A stretch of DNA of 64,000 nucleotides, from NCBI GenBank assembly GCA_010909165.1, contig VJWM01000106.1:930001-994000 (forward strand), in the 5' to 3' direction. Of the stretch, positions 34,379 to 45,299 are shown one piece after another; the first letter of the stretch is position 1, and every line of letters begins with the position of its first letter. Under the pieces are notes generated by a model. It searched no databases and was not told the DNA's origin. It saw nothing but the letters and a program-made list of their open reading frames with translations. The stretch comes from Anthoceros angustus (lineage: Eukaryota; Streptophyta; Anthocerotopsida; Anthocerotales; Anthocerotaceae). The position numbers and the translations under genes are program-made.

Positions 34379-34693
34379 CCAGCGACCTAATCAGTTGTCA
34401 AGGATGTAGCATCGGAAGGCATGCCCAACAAGTCATCAAGGCGACAAGCCGCACTTCCCGTGAACACGCTGGACACCCCATGGCGCTTGGCCAACCTTTG
34501 TGTCCAAGTCCAAGTCTTACGCCTTGGGAACCATGGCCGGCGTTGTGGTGGGACATGGCGAGGCCTTGGGAGAGCCAACACGAGAGAGGAGTTGGCCATG
34601 GGATTCTTTAGACCCACGAAGACAAGGAGTGAGAAGGAATGGTGTCGATTGCTTGGGCAAGCATTTGACGTGAACATGATGGTGGTTGTTTAG
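34379..34693 (+). pseudogene. Cytosine-5 DNA methyltransferase domain, C-terminal part, in element A
   Basis: Directly follows the element B insertion. Frame 34421-34693 has TREELAMGF and LLGQAFDVNMMVVV, resembling the C-terminal motif X region that closes the methyltransferase fold in methyltransferase-bearing retrotransposons. The order (motif VIII left of B, motif X right of B) shows one domain split by the insertion. The reverse transcriptase of element A begins about 170 bases later. Confidence 0.7.
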
Positions 34694-34859
34694 CTGTCGC
34701 TTACCAACGAAACCGGAAGGCGGGGTTGAAGCGGGGTTCGGTGGGTGAAGGACATTCCGACTCGCATCTCAGAGAAGGCGAGTTTGGAGGGCAAGGAGGC
34801 GAGCACGTAGAGGCGTGCAAGCCATCGAGCCACACCACATGAGTGGTTAACGTCGAGTT

Positions 34860-35780
34860 GAAGAGCAATCAAGCGTCAGCTAAAGGAGTTGTTGGAGGCA
34901 TCGCGACATGTGTTTGCTTTCACGCTTGCGGAGATGGGGAAGTACACCAAAGGGAAGTTCCACATAGAACGACCACGGATGAACCGGTGTTCGCAGAGGC
35001 ACAGGCTCGCAAGGCAGTGGGATTTGGTTGAGAATCGATGCCAAGAGCTTCTCAAGCTAGGGGACGATCTAACTCGCGATGTGCAGGTGACATGCTTCCG
35101 AAAAGAAGGATGAGAATGGATTGTGGACGGAGAGGAGAATGTGGTGACTATCGGCCGTTGAGCAGCGAATCCACATGACCACTATCCCATGCCGATGGTC
35201 AAGAGATCTTTGACACCATTGGGTCTTAAGTTCTTCTCAACATTGGACTTGAGGCTAGGGTTTCACCAAGTAGAGATCGTAGAAGACAAGAAGAGAAAGC
35301 GGCGTTGCAGATTGCTTATGCAGAGTGGAACTACATGCCATTGGTTGAAGACATCAACGCGTTCAAAGATACATGGACAATGAGCTCAAGGACTTGCCTT
35401 TCGCCAAGTGCTACATTGATGATGTCATCATCTTCAGCAATACCTTTGAGGAGCATCTACAACATCTTTGAGCAGTCTTTGCTAGATTGGCAGGCTGTGG
35501 GTTGAAGGCCCATCCAGGGAAGTGTCGATTTGGAGAGGACAAGGTGTTGTACTTGGGTCATTGGATCACGCTGGATCTCGCATGCCACCAAGGTGGAGGC
35601 AATGTGGCGCATTCCGACCAAACGACATCTCAAGTTGAGGGCATTCTTGGGGTTGGCGGTTACTACGGGAAGTTCATTCCGCGGATGAGAGGATTGCGGC
35701 CATTGAATGACTTGTTGAAGAAGTTGGTGACTTGGCGTTGGACTCAAGAGGAGTCGCTTTCATGGAGTTGAAGGGTAGAC
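34860..35780 (+). pseudogene. Reverse transcriptase of element A
   Basis: Blocks in order: KFFSTLDLRLGFHQVEI (about 35228-35279), YIDDVIIFSN with the catalytic Asp pair at 35412-35441, GLKAHPGKCRFGEDKVLYLGH at about 35500-35562, and LGVGGYYGKFIPRM at about 35650-35691. Shifts and stops interrupt it. It ends at the element C insertion, and the polypeptide resumes at 57585. Confidence 0.88.
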
Positions 35781-36001
35781 TGATAAATAGCTTACTATTA
35801 GGCACTCTTCACTAGGGCACCTAGGACTTAATAATTAATTTAGTCCTTAGGGCTCTAGGTAGTTTCTTTAGTAGTTATTTAATTGGTTAGTTATTACAAC
35901 CACTTATTGGTTACAACTACCTTGCCTACATAAAGGCATGTACTTTCTATTATGAATGTAATGCAACACATATTGCTAGAGCTTGTGTATGATTCTCATC
36001 A
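35781..36001 (+). repeat. 5' LTR of element C
   Basis: 221 bases, nearly identical to 57360-57584. It carries TTACAACCACTTATTGGTTA and ends TTCTCATCA. Confidence 0.92.
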
Positions 36002-36010
36002 TGGTATCAC
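36002..36010 (+). other. Primer-binding site of element C
   Basis: TGGTATCAC abuts the 5' LTR and matches the first bases of the site complementary to plant initiator Met tRNA. Confidence 0.8.
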
Positions 36011-36769
36011 ACTTGCTCTTTGTTTGCTTGTGCATCCTCATGCATCTAAGTAGCTTATCTAGGAGACACTTTCTAATCTAGCATTTGCCTAGATGGATTG
36101 TGTTTATCCTAGAATTGCTATCTTTGCATGCATTCTTTATGCTAACATTTCTCTTCTAACAATGCTTTTATGCACTAATTCTTTGTCCTTCCTCCATGGA
36201 TTTGTGTTCCCTTAGAAGGAGAAGGCATAGAGTTAAGAAGAGAAGTAGTCCAAGACAACAAGAACAAATTAGGAGCCCAACACATAGAAGCAATAGAAGA
36301 CAACAAGCTATAGAGGAGAGATAGTAGAAACCTCCTCTTGTATAGCAAACTTCATTGCATCTATTTTAATTTCTAAACCGGATCAAGGAAGTTTATCAAG
36401 CTAGCTAGGCGTGATTTGCTAGAAGTTTTAGTCAATTCACGTCAAGGCATTAGAATTAGCTCTCCAACATATCCCAAATTTGAATCTTTGGTATTAGTAC
36501 TCCTTTATCTTCTAGTCGCAAGACAAAAATAGCATAGAAACTCTTAGATTTCAAGAAATTGATAGTCAATTAGCAACTCTTAGAATCCAATCCTTTGATC
36601 TTAAGGAGAATTATCTGAATTAAGGACAAAATTGTCTATTCTCTCTAAGGTTGATAATGCAGATTTGAGAGCATGCTATCATCATCCAATCTTATGATGC
36701 AAGAGAAGAGTTTCGTGCAATAGAGAAGATGAGAGGTACGGCGAGGCCTAGTCCTCTAAATCACCTACA

Positions 36770-37670
36770 ATGGCTGGAGTGATCAATAATGAAGAACAAA
36801 GCTTCCTAATTCCCCATTGGGTAATGATAATGCTAACACTTCATTGCATTATCATTATGGTGGATTTCAAAGAGAAAGATTCAATGGAAGGGATTATGAC
36901 ATCGGTCATTGAGAATGCGAGGAGCTTTGCGGCAAAGAGACCTTTGGGGCATCGTCGATGGATCAATTCCAAGGCCACACGATTTGAGCGTGAACTTCAA
37001 CCTTCACAGGGCCGAGGGCGAGAGGCACAAGATTTATTGGTCGGTGGACTTTCTCAACATATGGTGAGACATGTCGCTGCAAAGACCTCAAGGATATGTG
37101 GACTCACCTTGCTCAATTATATTCATCTCGAGATGTAATGAGTATTGTTGACTTCACGTAACTTCGCAACCTCTCAATGAAGGAGTCCGACACCATCGAA
37201 CATCATGTTAATGCATTTCGATTGGCACGATCCCATTTGGAATCTTCAAGCGGCGTACCTATCTCGAGAGATGGAGGCTTACGTCATTCTCTTATCTTCA
37301 TTGCCACCTTCTTATAGGGCTTTCATTACAACTCAAAATGCGGTGATTAGCAATGTCGAAAAGGCTGCAGATGAAGATCAAATGAAGAGCGGACATCGGT
37401 GTTTAGAACTTATTGGAGCATTGCTACGAGGAGGAGGCAAGCGAGCGTCATCATCACTCCAGCCAACAAGCGGTGATGTATTCACAAAGGGGAGAGAGGC
37501 GGGCGAGGCGGGGTTCTACTCACGACCCCATATCCCTGCACATACTTTCCATGATGGAGGCATCTTCTTCAACACACAGAGGTAACAAGAAGGCGGGATT
37601 ATATGTAATTGGTGCGAATCCCAAATCACATGGAAAAGGATTGTCGTAAGAAGAAGAATGGGAACCTCGC
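36770..37670 (+). pseudogene. Gag of element C
   Basis: Frames carry MEAYVILLSSLPPSYRAFI and the SIVDF and TIEHHVNAFRLAR segments typical of copia gag (UBN2-like). A CCHC knuckle spread over two frames lies at about 37595-37650 (CNWC, then NHMEKDC). Confidence 0.75.
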
Positions 37671-37769
37671 AAGGAGGCCCCACCTGGAGCTAACATTGCA
37701 GCGAAGAAACAATCTTCCTCAACTCCAGCAGTGCTCACTGTGTGCTTGGCTTCTTCCAAGCCCTCCAAT

Positions 37770-38553
37770 ACCTCATGGTACTTAGACAGTGGAGCTACTT
37801 CACATATTTGTTACAACTCTTTTGAGTCTTACTCACACCAGGACATCGATCATCCTCACGGGAGATGATCACAACCTACCCATTGCGGGTGTCGGTTCGA
37901 TTGTATTCAAGTGTGATTCGGTCGGGTTCTTCATCTTCATCAAGTCCTCCATGTTCCTTCAATGTGCAAGAATCTAGTATCATGCAAGTCTTTGTCAAGA
38001 ACACACTCTGCGGTGATCCTTTATCTGAATAGTTGTCTTCTCTCTTTCATAAGTGATAGAAACTATACAATCTGCAGGCACTTTAGATGATGGTCTCTAT
38101 AGATTGTCGGACAAGTGGGAGCCACCCATTACGCTAATGTTGCCATTCCAAACCCAACACCTACCCAAACCATGCTTTGGCATTGTCGCCTTGGTCATCC
38201 TAATAGTCAAAATTAATCCAAATGTCTAAGGGAGCTTTATATAGAACCCCTTGCAAAGGTTGAACACCTACCTTGAGTGCGAATCTTGTGTCCTCACTAA
38301 AGCGACATCAAGAGCCTTTCAAAAATAAATCTCCACAAAGGGCCAAGTCACCTTTAGAGATAGTGCACACAGACATTTGTGGACCCTTGTCTACACCCTC
38401 CTTTAGTGGTAGTAGATATTTTTTGACCTTCACAGATGATTTCTCTCGTTTTGTCTTTTCCTACATCTTGAAAAACAAGAGTGATGCCTTTCACTTCTTC
38501 AAGGACTACATGAAATGGGCTGAGAGACTTACAGATCACAAACTCAAGACCTT
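37770..38553 (+). pseudogene. Protease and start of integrase of element C
   Basis: YLDSGATSHIC (about 37782-37815) is the aspartic protease site. LWHCRLGHPN at about 38170-38200 and the following cysteines are the GAG-pre-integrase zinc module. HTDICGPL at 38365-38388 holds the first catalytic Asp of the integrase. The domain is cut by element D and continues at 53279. Confidence 0.85.
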
Positions 38554-41500
38554 CGTGGCGACTTTCGGTGATGGGCCGGTACGCGCCACAATCCGTCGTT
38601 GTGGTATGGAGTCCGTTCCCAAGAGAATGATAGCTCCGTTTGCGCTTGCCGATTCTCACCTTTCTTGGTCCACTTCACCTTAACACACTCAATCTTCGTT
38701 TACACCCAGCTATTTATAACGTTCACGCAGGCCGGTGTAGCGTTTGAGACGTTTAAACGCTTCGTTCGTCACTCGTTTCTTGATCCGTTCCTCTCCGCTC
38801 TCTCTACACTTATCAACCTTGGAAAGAAGCATGGTGGCTGATCGGGACCTCCTCGTTGCTCGCGGGCCTCTCCGTCCGGGCTCTGCACACCCTCCCAAAG
38901 TACCTCCCGGCTCACGTTCGGTCCGCTCGGCGTTGGACCGCGCTCTCGGCGAACAAGGGTCCTCGATCCTCCCTGCACACACCACCACGTTAAGTCCGTC
39001 ACGGGACCTTGATCGATCTCTCCGGGGTCGTGCACCTTTCGGTGACTCGGGACTCGCGTTAACAAGGCGTAAGGTGCAGAGCAGCATCAACACCAAGAGA
39101 AAGATGCTTTACTAGGCGCCTCGGCCCTCTTATCTGCATGGCGTCTTTATTACACCCCTATTACGGTGATGGCATCGGTATACCTAATGGCGCCTACCAT
39201 CCTCCCCTATCTCCTTCGTGGTGGGTGAAATTTGGGAAGGTCACAGGCCCCTCGGGATGGGTGGTCAATCCCCGTCAGCGGTTGTGGCGCTCCCAATCGG
39301 ATGATCCGTGAGGCGGGGCCCCTCCTCTCCGGAATCACATCGGGTTGGGCTCTGGCGTGATCGACAACCGTTACACGTCATCCTCCCTGGCCTCCCCACA
39401 GGTCCCGCCGGTGGGGCCACCCGGCTATCTCCTCCCCTAAGCGTAAGTCGAGGGGCTCCTCCTTCTTGCCTGATGGGACCTCGGGGTCTGACTCTGACTT
39501 CGAGTCCGGCAACTGAGTCGGCCGGCTAGGTCCCCTTGTCTCAGGGTCGGACCTCGGGTCCGTCTTCTCAGTCCGGACCTCGGTCCGGACTTCTTGAGTC
39601 CGGACTTGAGTCGGTCTTCCTTGGTCCGGACCTCGAGTCGGACTCGCCCAGGTTTCCTCCCTCACAGGGACTCCTCGTGGCTCTCCCTCAGTCCTTCCTT
39701 CCCGATCGCCGGGGCTCCTCGTTGGCCCCTCCTTCCATGGTGAGGTGCGGGGTGCTTACCTCGATCGCATCGCGCTCCTCGTTGCTCCTCCTCCTCTCCG
39801 CTCCCTCGTCTCCGCCCCAGGTCCACGTGGCCACTATCCCGTGGCCTTCTTCCCTCGCCTTCTTGGCCGTCGGTCAGTCCTCGTGAGGTGGTGCCTCACG
39901 CCTTGAGGAGCTCGGCGTGGTAATAGGCAAAGTCAGATCGACAAATTGCCTCTTCCACGTGTGCGGGCACCCGATACTCCCTCGCCATAAGTGTTCGGCT
40001 GGGTGTTGTTGGCGCTCTCTCTCCTGCTTGGGCAGGCGGCTCATCAGGCGGCCTCGGTCACCTCCTGCAGCCTTCTTGCTCCACTCCTCCTCCCTTTGTC
40101 TGCTTACCGGCGCCATGGGCCCGCCTTTCTCCGTAATCGGATGGGCAGCTTCCTCCTCTGGCGCTCTCCTCCCTCCGTTCACGTGCTCCGCCACTCCCTC
40201 TCCAATCGGTGGTATATCCTCCAGGCCCCACTTCTTCCGGTTCATACGCAGCAGCGTCCAACTCCTTGGATAGTCGCGATTTTCCTCCGTCTTGAGGGGC
40301 CGGGCTCTCTATTTTCTCGAGTCGTGGATTCTCGTTGAGAATCACTGCTGCTCCGCGCATCTTGGGTTGTAGCTCCAGTGTCCTTCTTATCCTCCATCTG
40401 CTGCGCCTCTCCTCTACTTCCTGCGGTACTCGGAGATCTCCTATCTCCCAGTCTTGGCCTCCATCTCCTCCTTGCCTTGCACTCCATAGCCCTTGTGCCT
40501 TCAAGTCACTGCCTCTGACTCTCTCCACGGTTCGATCCGTCGGTGGTGATCCGGTCGCTCTTTACCCGGCTTCCGCCTCCTTTGCCTTCACCTTAGCCTC
40601 GCCCCGGCTTGGTGTAGGTCTGGCCCGCCGCCTCCCGAGTCGAGCTCTCTCCGCCTCCCTCTCGCTTCCTTCCCCCTCCTCTTTGCGGTCCTCGCCCGCT
40701 TGGGCCTCCTGCTTGCTTTGTTCGCGTGAGAACCTTAACATCTGTGAACCGCTCGGGCCTCGCTCCGCCACGTTTCCTTCCTCGATCAGCGAGGACTCCG
40801 CCTTTCCTTTGCCTCACAGGCGCCTTCACTTGCTCTTGGGTTCCACCATCCTCCTCGGGTGGCCTCCACTTCCACAGGTCTTCTCTGCCACAGAGGCCCC
40901 AAAGCATTCCTCCATGGCGGTAGCAGACTTCGCCGTGTTTCTTCCACGGCCCCAGTGAGGGAAAGTCCTTGGTGGGGCGGCATTTCTCGTCAAGGACCTC
41001 CATCTGATCGGAGTCGGGGGGTTCTCGGACCTAATCGGGACCCTCGGGTCACAGTGGTGGTCAGGACTCACCCTCTTGGCCCTCTTGGCCTCTCCTTTGT
41101 GCCCTCTTTCTCCACAGGGCTCGGAGGAGGTGAGGGGTCAGGCAAGCCCTTTGCCCCTTCACAGGGGCAGGACCCGGCTCGAGGTGGGGCTGCGCGGTGA
41201 CCTCCGCTCCTTGGGCGTCCCTTTACGCCCTCCTTCGCCTCTTGACCTCTTGCCACTCGTGGGCGGGGGTAAGTACGGCACCTTCGAGTCTTTGCGTTGG
41301 TAAGCGGCACCGTCTTCGCCTCTTGACTCCCGGGTTCGTCGGGCTCGGCGGTAGTCGTGGTTGTTGCTGCTGCCGGTGGGGCCATAGCGCCCTCATCGAC
41401 TCCCTCTGTCTTGGTGCTCGGAGGGCACCAAAAGGAGGGAAGGAATCTCCTCCCAAACTTCCACAGGTGGTGAGGGGTTCGCTCCAGCGTATGGGTCAGG

Positions 41501-42751
41501 AATCCTCGGTCGTCCTCCTCCGGACCCTCGCTTGGTGGCGACCCACCTCAGCCTTGCTCCCTCCACCTCCGGGGCCCGGCCCCTTGGGGCGCCCGTTCAA
41601 GCTCTCCCTCCTTGAGCTCAGGTCCCCATACATGAATCGGTATGGGTCGGTGGCGAGGTGGCTTCTCGCTCCTCTTGCGTGCCTCTGGCAGCCGGCGAAG
41701 ATAATCCTTCCCCGTCCGCTCTTCCTGGGCGTGCGAGAATACCAGCAGGTTATCACCAAGGTGATCCACCTTGGTGGCGTTCAATGGACAATGATCCGGG
41801 CTTACCCCTCTTGTCCGGCGGATCACCATCCGTTGGTTGTCGTTTGTCCGGGCGTGGGAGGGCTATGCCCTATCTTCCCTTACCTTGGGGCTCGGCACCA
41901 CACCTCTTCTTCCTCCTTGGGCGGTTGTAGGCGCCTCGGGACCTCAGGTCCATCTCGGGTCCTCCAGGTTCTTGGATCGGACCTCCTTGTTGCCTTGACA
42001 TCTTCGGGCAAACTCCGGACCATGGTGGCCTTGTCAGGTCAGACCACCGGAAGATGTCCAGTGCACTCCTCACCAATTCCCTGCTTCCTCGGCCATGGCC
42101 AAGTCGGATAGCGCACAATGTTGCGCTCCTCCAGGCTCCAGACTCCTCGGCTTTTGGGTGCCATTGCTTTCTCCTGCTTGTGCCTTGCTCAGGAATTTGG
42201 CGTCCGGCGCTCCTCTCCTCGTTGCGTTGCTCCTTCCCGTGATCAGCGGTGTGGGCCCTGGCGCAGGCGCCCAAAAACCGGATTGCGGAGGCCGGCGGCG
42301 CGAGGTTTGGAATGACCTCCCCTCTTTCTTGAAATGCTTGCGGCGGAAGGCGCCTCTTGTCCATGCGAGTGCGCATGGCTTACTTTGTCCCTCGCGCTTA
42401 CTCGGCCTTACGCGCCGGCCTTCGCCGCGGGCGTGAATACTGCCTGCGGCCTCAGGCGAGGCTACGGTCTGGCTGCATGCCGACCTCCACTCGGGGCCGT
42501 CACGTGGCGCCGCCTGTCATCCTCTGCTTAGTTGCTTTCCCGGCGTACTTATCTTTGACACGGGTGGGTTGGGACTTATCCCGTACTCGGGGTATGGAGC
42601 TTCTCCATCAGTGTAGTCCGGGCATGGTAGGTCGTTGTTCACTCGTCGAGTCCGTATACTCGAGTCCGTCGGCGCCATACTTATTCCTCCTCCGCCTTAT
42701 TTTACTATCCTAAAAAAAACAAACCCCTATTTCCTTAGGAAGTAGCCCACA
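38554..42751 (-). repeat. 3' LTR of element D
   Basis: 4198 bases. It matches 47906-53278 but has one copy of a 490-bp segment present about three times there. It ends CGCCACG instead of CGCCACA. It includes the same LTR-internal reading frame fragments (KVDHLGDNLLVFSHAQ on the minus strand near 41760). Confidence 0.87.
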
Positions 42752-42765
42752 TACTCCCTTCTCAT
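42752..42765 (-). other. Polypurine tract of element D
   Basis: Minus-strand ATGAGAAGGGAGTA directly before the LTR start TGTGGGC, the same as the tract of element B. Confidence 0.7.
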
Positions 42766-43099
42766 CATTGGCGTCTCGCCAACACTAAGCATAACTTCTT
42801 CACCGCCACCCGTTGAGATCTCCATCTAGGCCATCGTGAGCGGACCCGTTGTCATATACTTGCACCACTTAGACCCATCCATCTCGGTGAAGTTTGCACG
42901 GAAATGCATGTGACTATCATAAAGGAGGCCTCTCCTTTCACTCTCGATTCGGCGCGTCATGCCAAATCTTTGTTGGTTACTACAAGTTGCATCTTTGGTG
43001 CTTCTTCCCGACCCTCGTGTATTGGACAAACCCCAAAGTCGCTCGTGGCTTTCCTCTCTTCAGGCTCCTTCCATCATTACTCGAAAAGTGGGCACTTCA

Positions 43100-43620
43100 A
43101 ACTCCACATTACGGAGATGCCCATAGGTTAAGTAAGTTGTTGTGGTCACCTTCTCTGCGTCGGCGGATGGCTTGGCACAGTATCGATCGTGTGCGTAGTT
43201 GTAAGTTTATTGATCTGCGGATGAGCCCATTTGTCTTCTCTGTCAACCCATTGGCCTTAGGATTGTAGGGTCTTGCGATGATTGATGCCAAAATAGTCAT
43301 TCTGATCACATCATTAAGGAAATGGGTTCCCCTATCGCTCACCTGCGGCGGACATCCCATAGGGTTATGATGTTCTCATAAATTTGCCCACGTGCTTGCG
43401 AGTCCGTTCTGTCGAGCCTCTACCCACACAGTGCGATGATGGTTGCCACCAAATGTATCTCCTTTTGTGTGTGCCGTGGTGTATGGGTCCAACAAAGTCA
43501 ATGCCCACTTTTCAAAAGGCGGTGCCAATATGGTACTAGCGGCCATTGTGTTGTGTTGGCTTCCGATCCGACAAGCATCACACTTCTTCTGGGTGGGTGT
43601 CCCCATACATTGTTGGCCAC
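43100..43620 (-). pseudogene. Integrase of element D
   Basis: Minus-strand frames 43606-43376 (KKCDACRIGSQHN, the zinc-binding Cys pair, and FEKWALTLLDP) and 43360-43109 (VSDRGTHFLNDVIRM, YNPKANGLTEKTNG) carry the core of a Ty3 integrase closely related to that of element B. Frames are broken. Confidence 0.85.
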
Positions 43621-44399
43621 GGTATCCGCTTCAAAATCTTTTGGTGGTGACTGTCTTTGCGTAGTGTCCTCCCCAATCCTTCGTGCATTCCCACGGCCGC
43701 TCCTGTCTCTGCGGTTGTACCTTCGTTCTACTCCGTCAGGCCCTAATTTGAACACACACCGTTGTACATTACGAAGGTCGAGCATAGTGCCGAATGCCTC
43801 CCTCATCCGAGTGATTTTGGAAGCTCCATTCCCAGTGCGCTCCATTTCTTCGTGGGGTCGGACGTGAGACCCTCCTTCTCACGCTAAGGCTGCGTTCTCG
43901 TAGCTTGGGGTTGTCGGTGGGCTCCTCGGTTGTACTTTACTGCGGCAACCAATGTCTCATCCAGGAGCGCATCTTGATCTCTCAACACTGTTTTCAATCG
44001 TGACGAAATGCATTTTAGTGCCTCCCTTGTCTTGTTTCCACTTGACGTGAACTCCTGCAGCAACAATATCCACCTTGCTATCCGTGACGGTCCGCCTTAT
44101 TCACCGGATGCTTGATGCAAAGTGGTCTACATAGAACACAAACTCACTTTGGGTAGCGGTGTGTGAATTTCTTGGCATATACCATACCCGGTGCTTGGCT
44201 CTGTAGTTGTGTATTTTCGTTCAGCGTGGGTGGCGTCTCGGCGTAGTACGGGATAATCCCTTATCGTCCTTGGCTCGGCACTACTCCGATAGCGGACACA
44301 TCTACATACACATGAAATTTCTTGCTCGATCCGGTCCTCTTAGAACCGTGCGCTTACCAAGGTGTTACGTAAATCCGGAAGGCCTCCTCTCTCTCCGAG

Positions 44400-45150
44400 A
44401 CCGGTCCAAACCTCCTCCTTCCATGATGTTACATCAACTTAGCGCCCTCTTAGCAAAGTCCTTAATAAACGGCGGTAGTATCCCACCATTCGAAACCTCT
44501 CGGCTCCTTTAGGTTCGTCGGTGGAGGCGGATGACCGGACCTTGTCTGGTCCACCTCGATTCAGCCGACGATCGACAAGATTCCCTCCGTCATTCCAAAG
44601 TAGCATTTCTCGGGTGTAGGCTCAATTGGGTCTCCGGCGGCTCAAGCACCTTCTTAGATGTCAAGGTGTTTGTCCTGCTCCCCATGCACACAAAATCATC
44701 CAGAATATCTCCATGAAGTCCCTCGAAGTCACGGAAGGCGTTGGTCACCATCGCATGAGCGACCACGCTCGGTCATCCCAAAGGCACTTCTCTTGTAGGC
44801 AAGCGTACCCCACTCCGTAGTGAAGGTCGTCTTGTCGGTCAGACTCCCTTAGGTGCAATTGGTTTGTATCCGGAGTAGCCATCCGAGGAAGGAGTAAGTA
44901 GTCGTCCGACCACCTTGTCCAAAATGTCGTCTCTGAATGGCATGGAAGTGGTCCTTCTCGTTGCGTTGAGCTTCCTCAATCTTGGCATACCGAATTTGTC
45001 TGGCATTTCTTGGGACCACCACAATCAGTAGCGACCCACTCGGCTGACGATGGGGAAAATGATGTCGCCTCCGGTACTTATCAAGGACCTCCTTCACCTT
45101 GATCGAATACTTGGGGTTGAGCTTGTATTGTCGGATTCGGTGGCACCGCT
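44400..45150 (-). pseudogene. Reverse transcriptase of element D
   Basis: On the minus strand, IRYAKIEEAQRNEKDHF and PFRDDILDKVVGR (about 44990-44890) precede a GYSGY block near 44870, and a degenerate DDF catalytic block lies near 44700. Order and spacing match the Ty3 type. Several frameshifts. Confidence 0.75.
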
Positions 45151-45299
45151 CACGGCTTCAAATCGATCTTATGCTCTCCCACTTCTTGAATGCCCTTCAT
45201 GTCGTGACCTTGAAGGCGAACACCTCATAAAACTCCCCAGTGCTTTAGTCCTTCCTTGGTCAGGAGGCATGCCTTTCTTAAACTTGAGAATTTGCTGGC

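Noticed and set aside
41197-42111. 304-codon plus-strand open frame in the element D 3' LTR
   Set aside because: The related LTR blocks read on the minus strand; this plus frame has no conserved counterpart in the other LTR.
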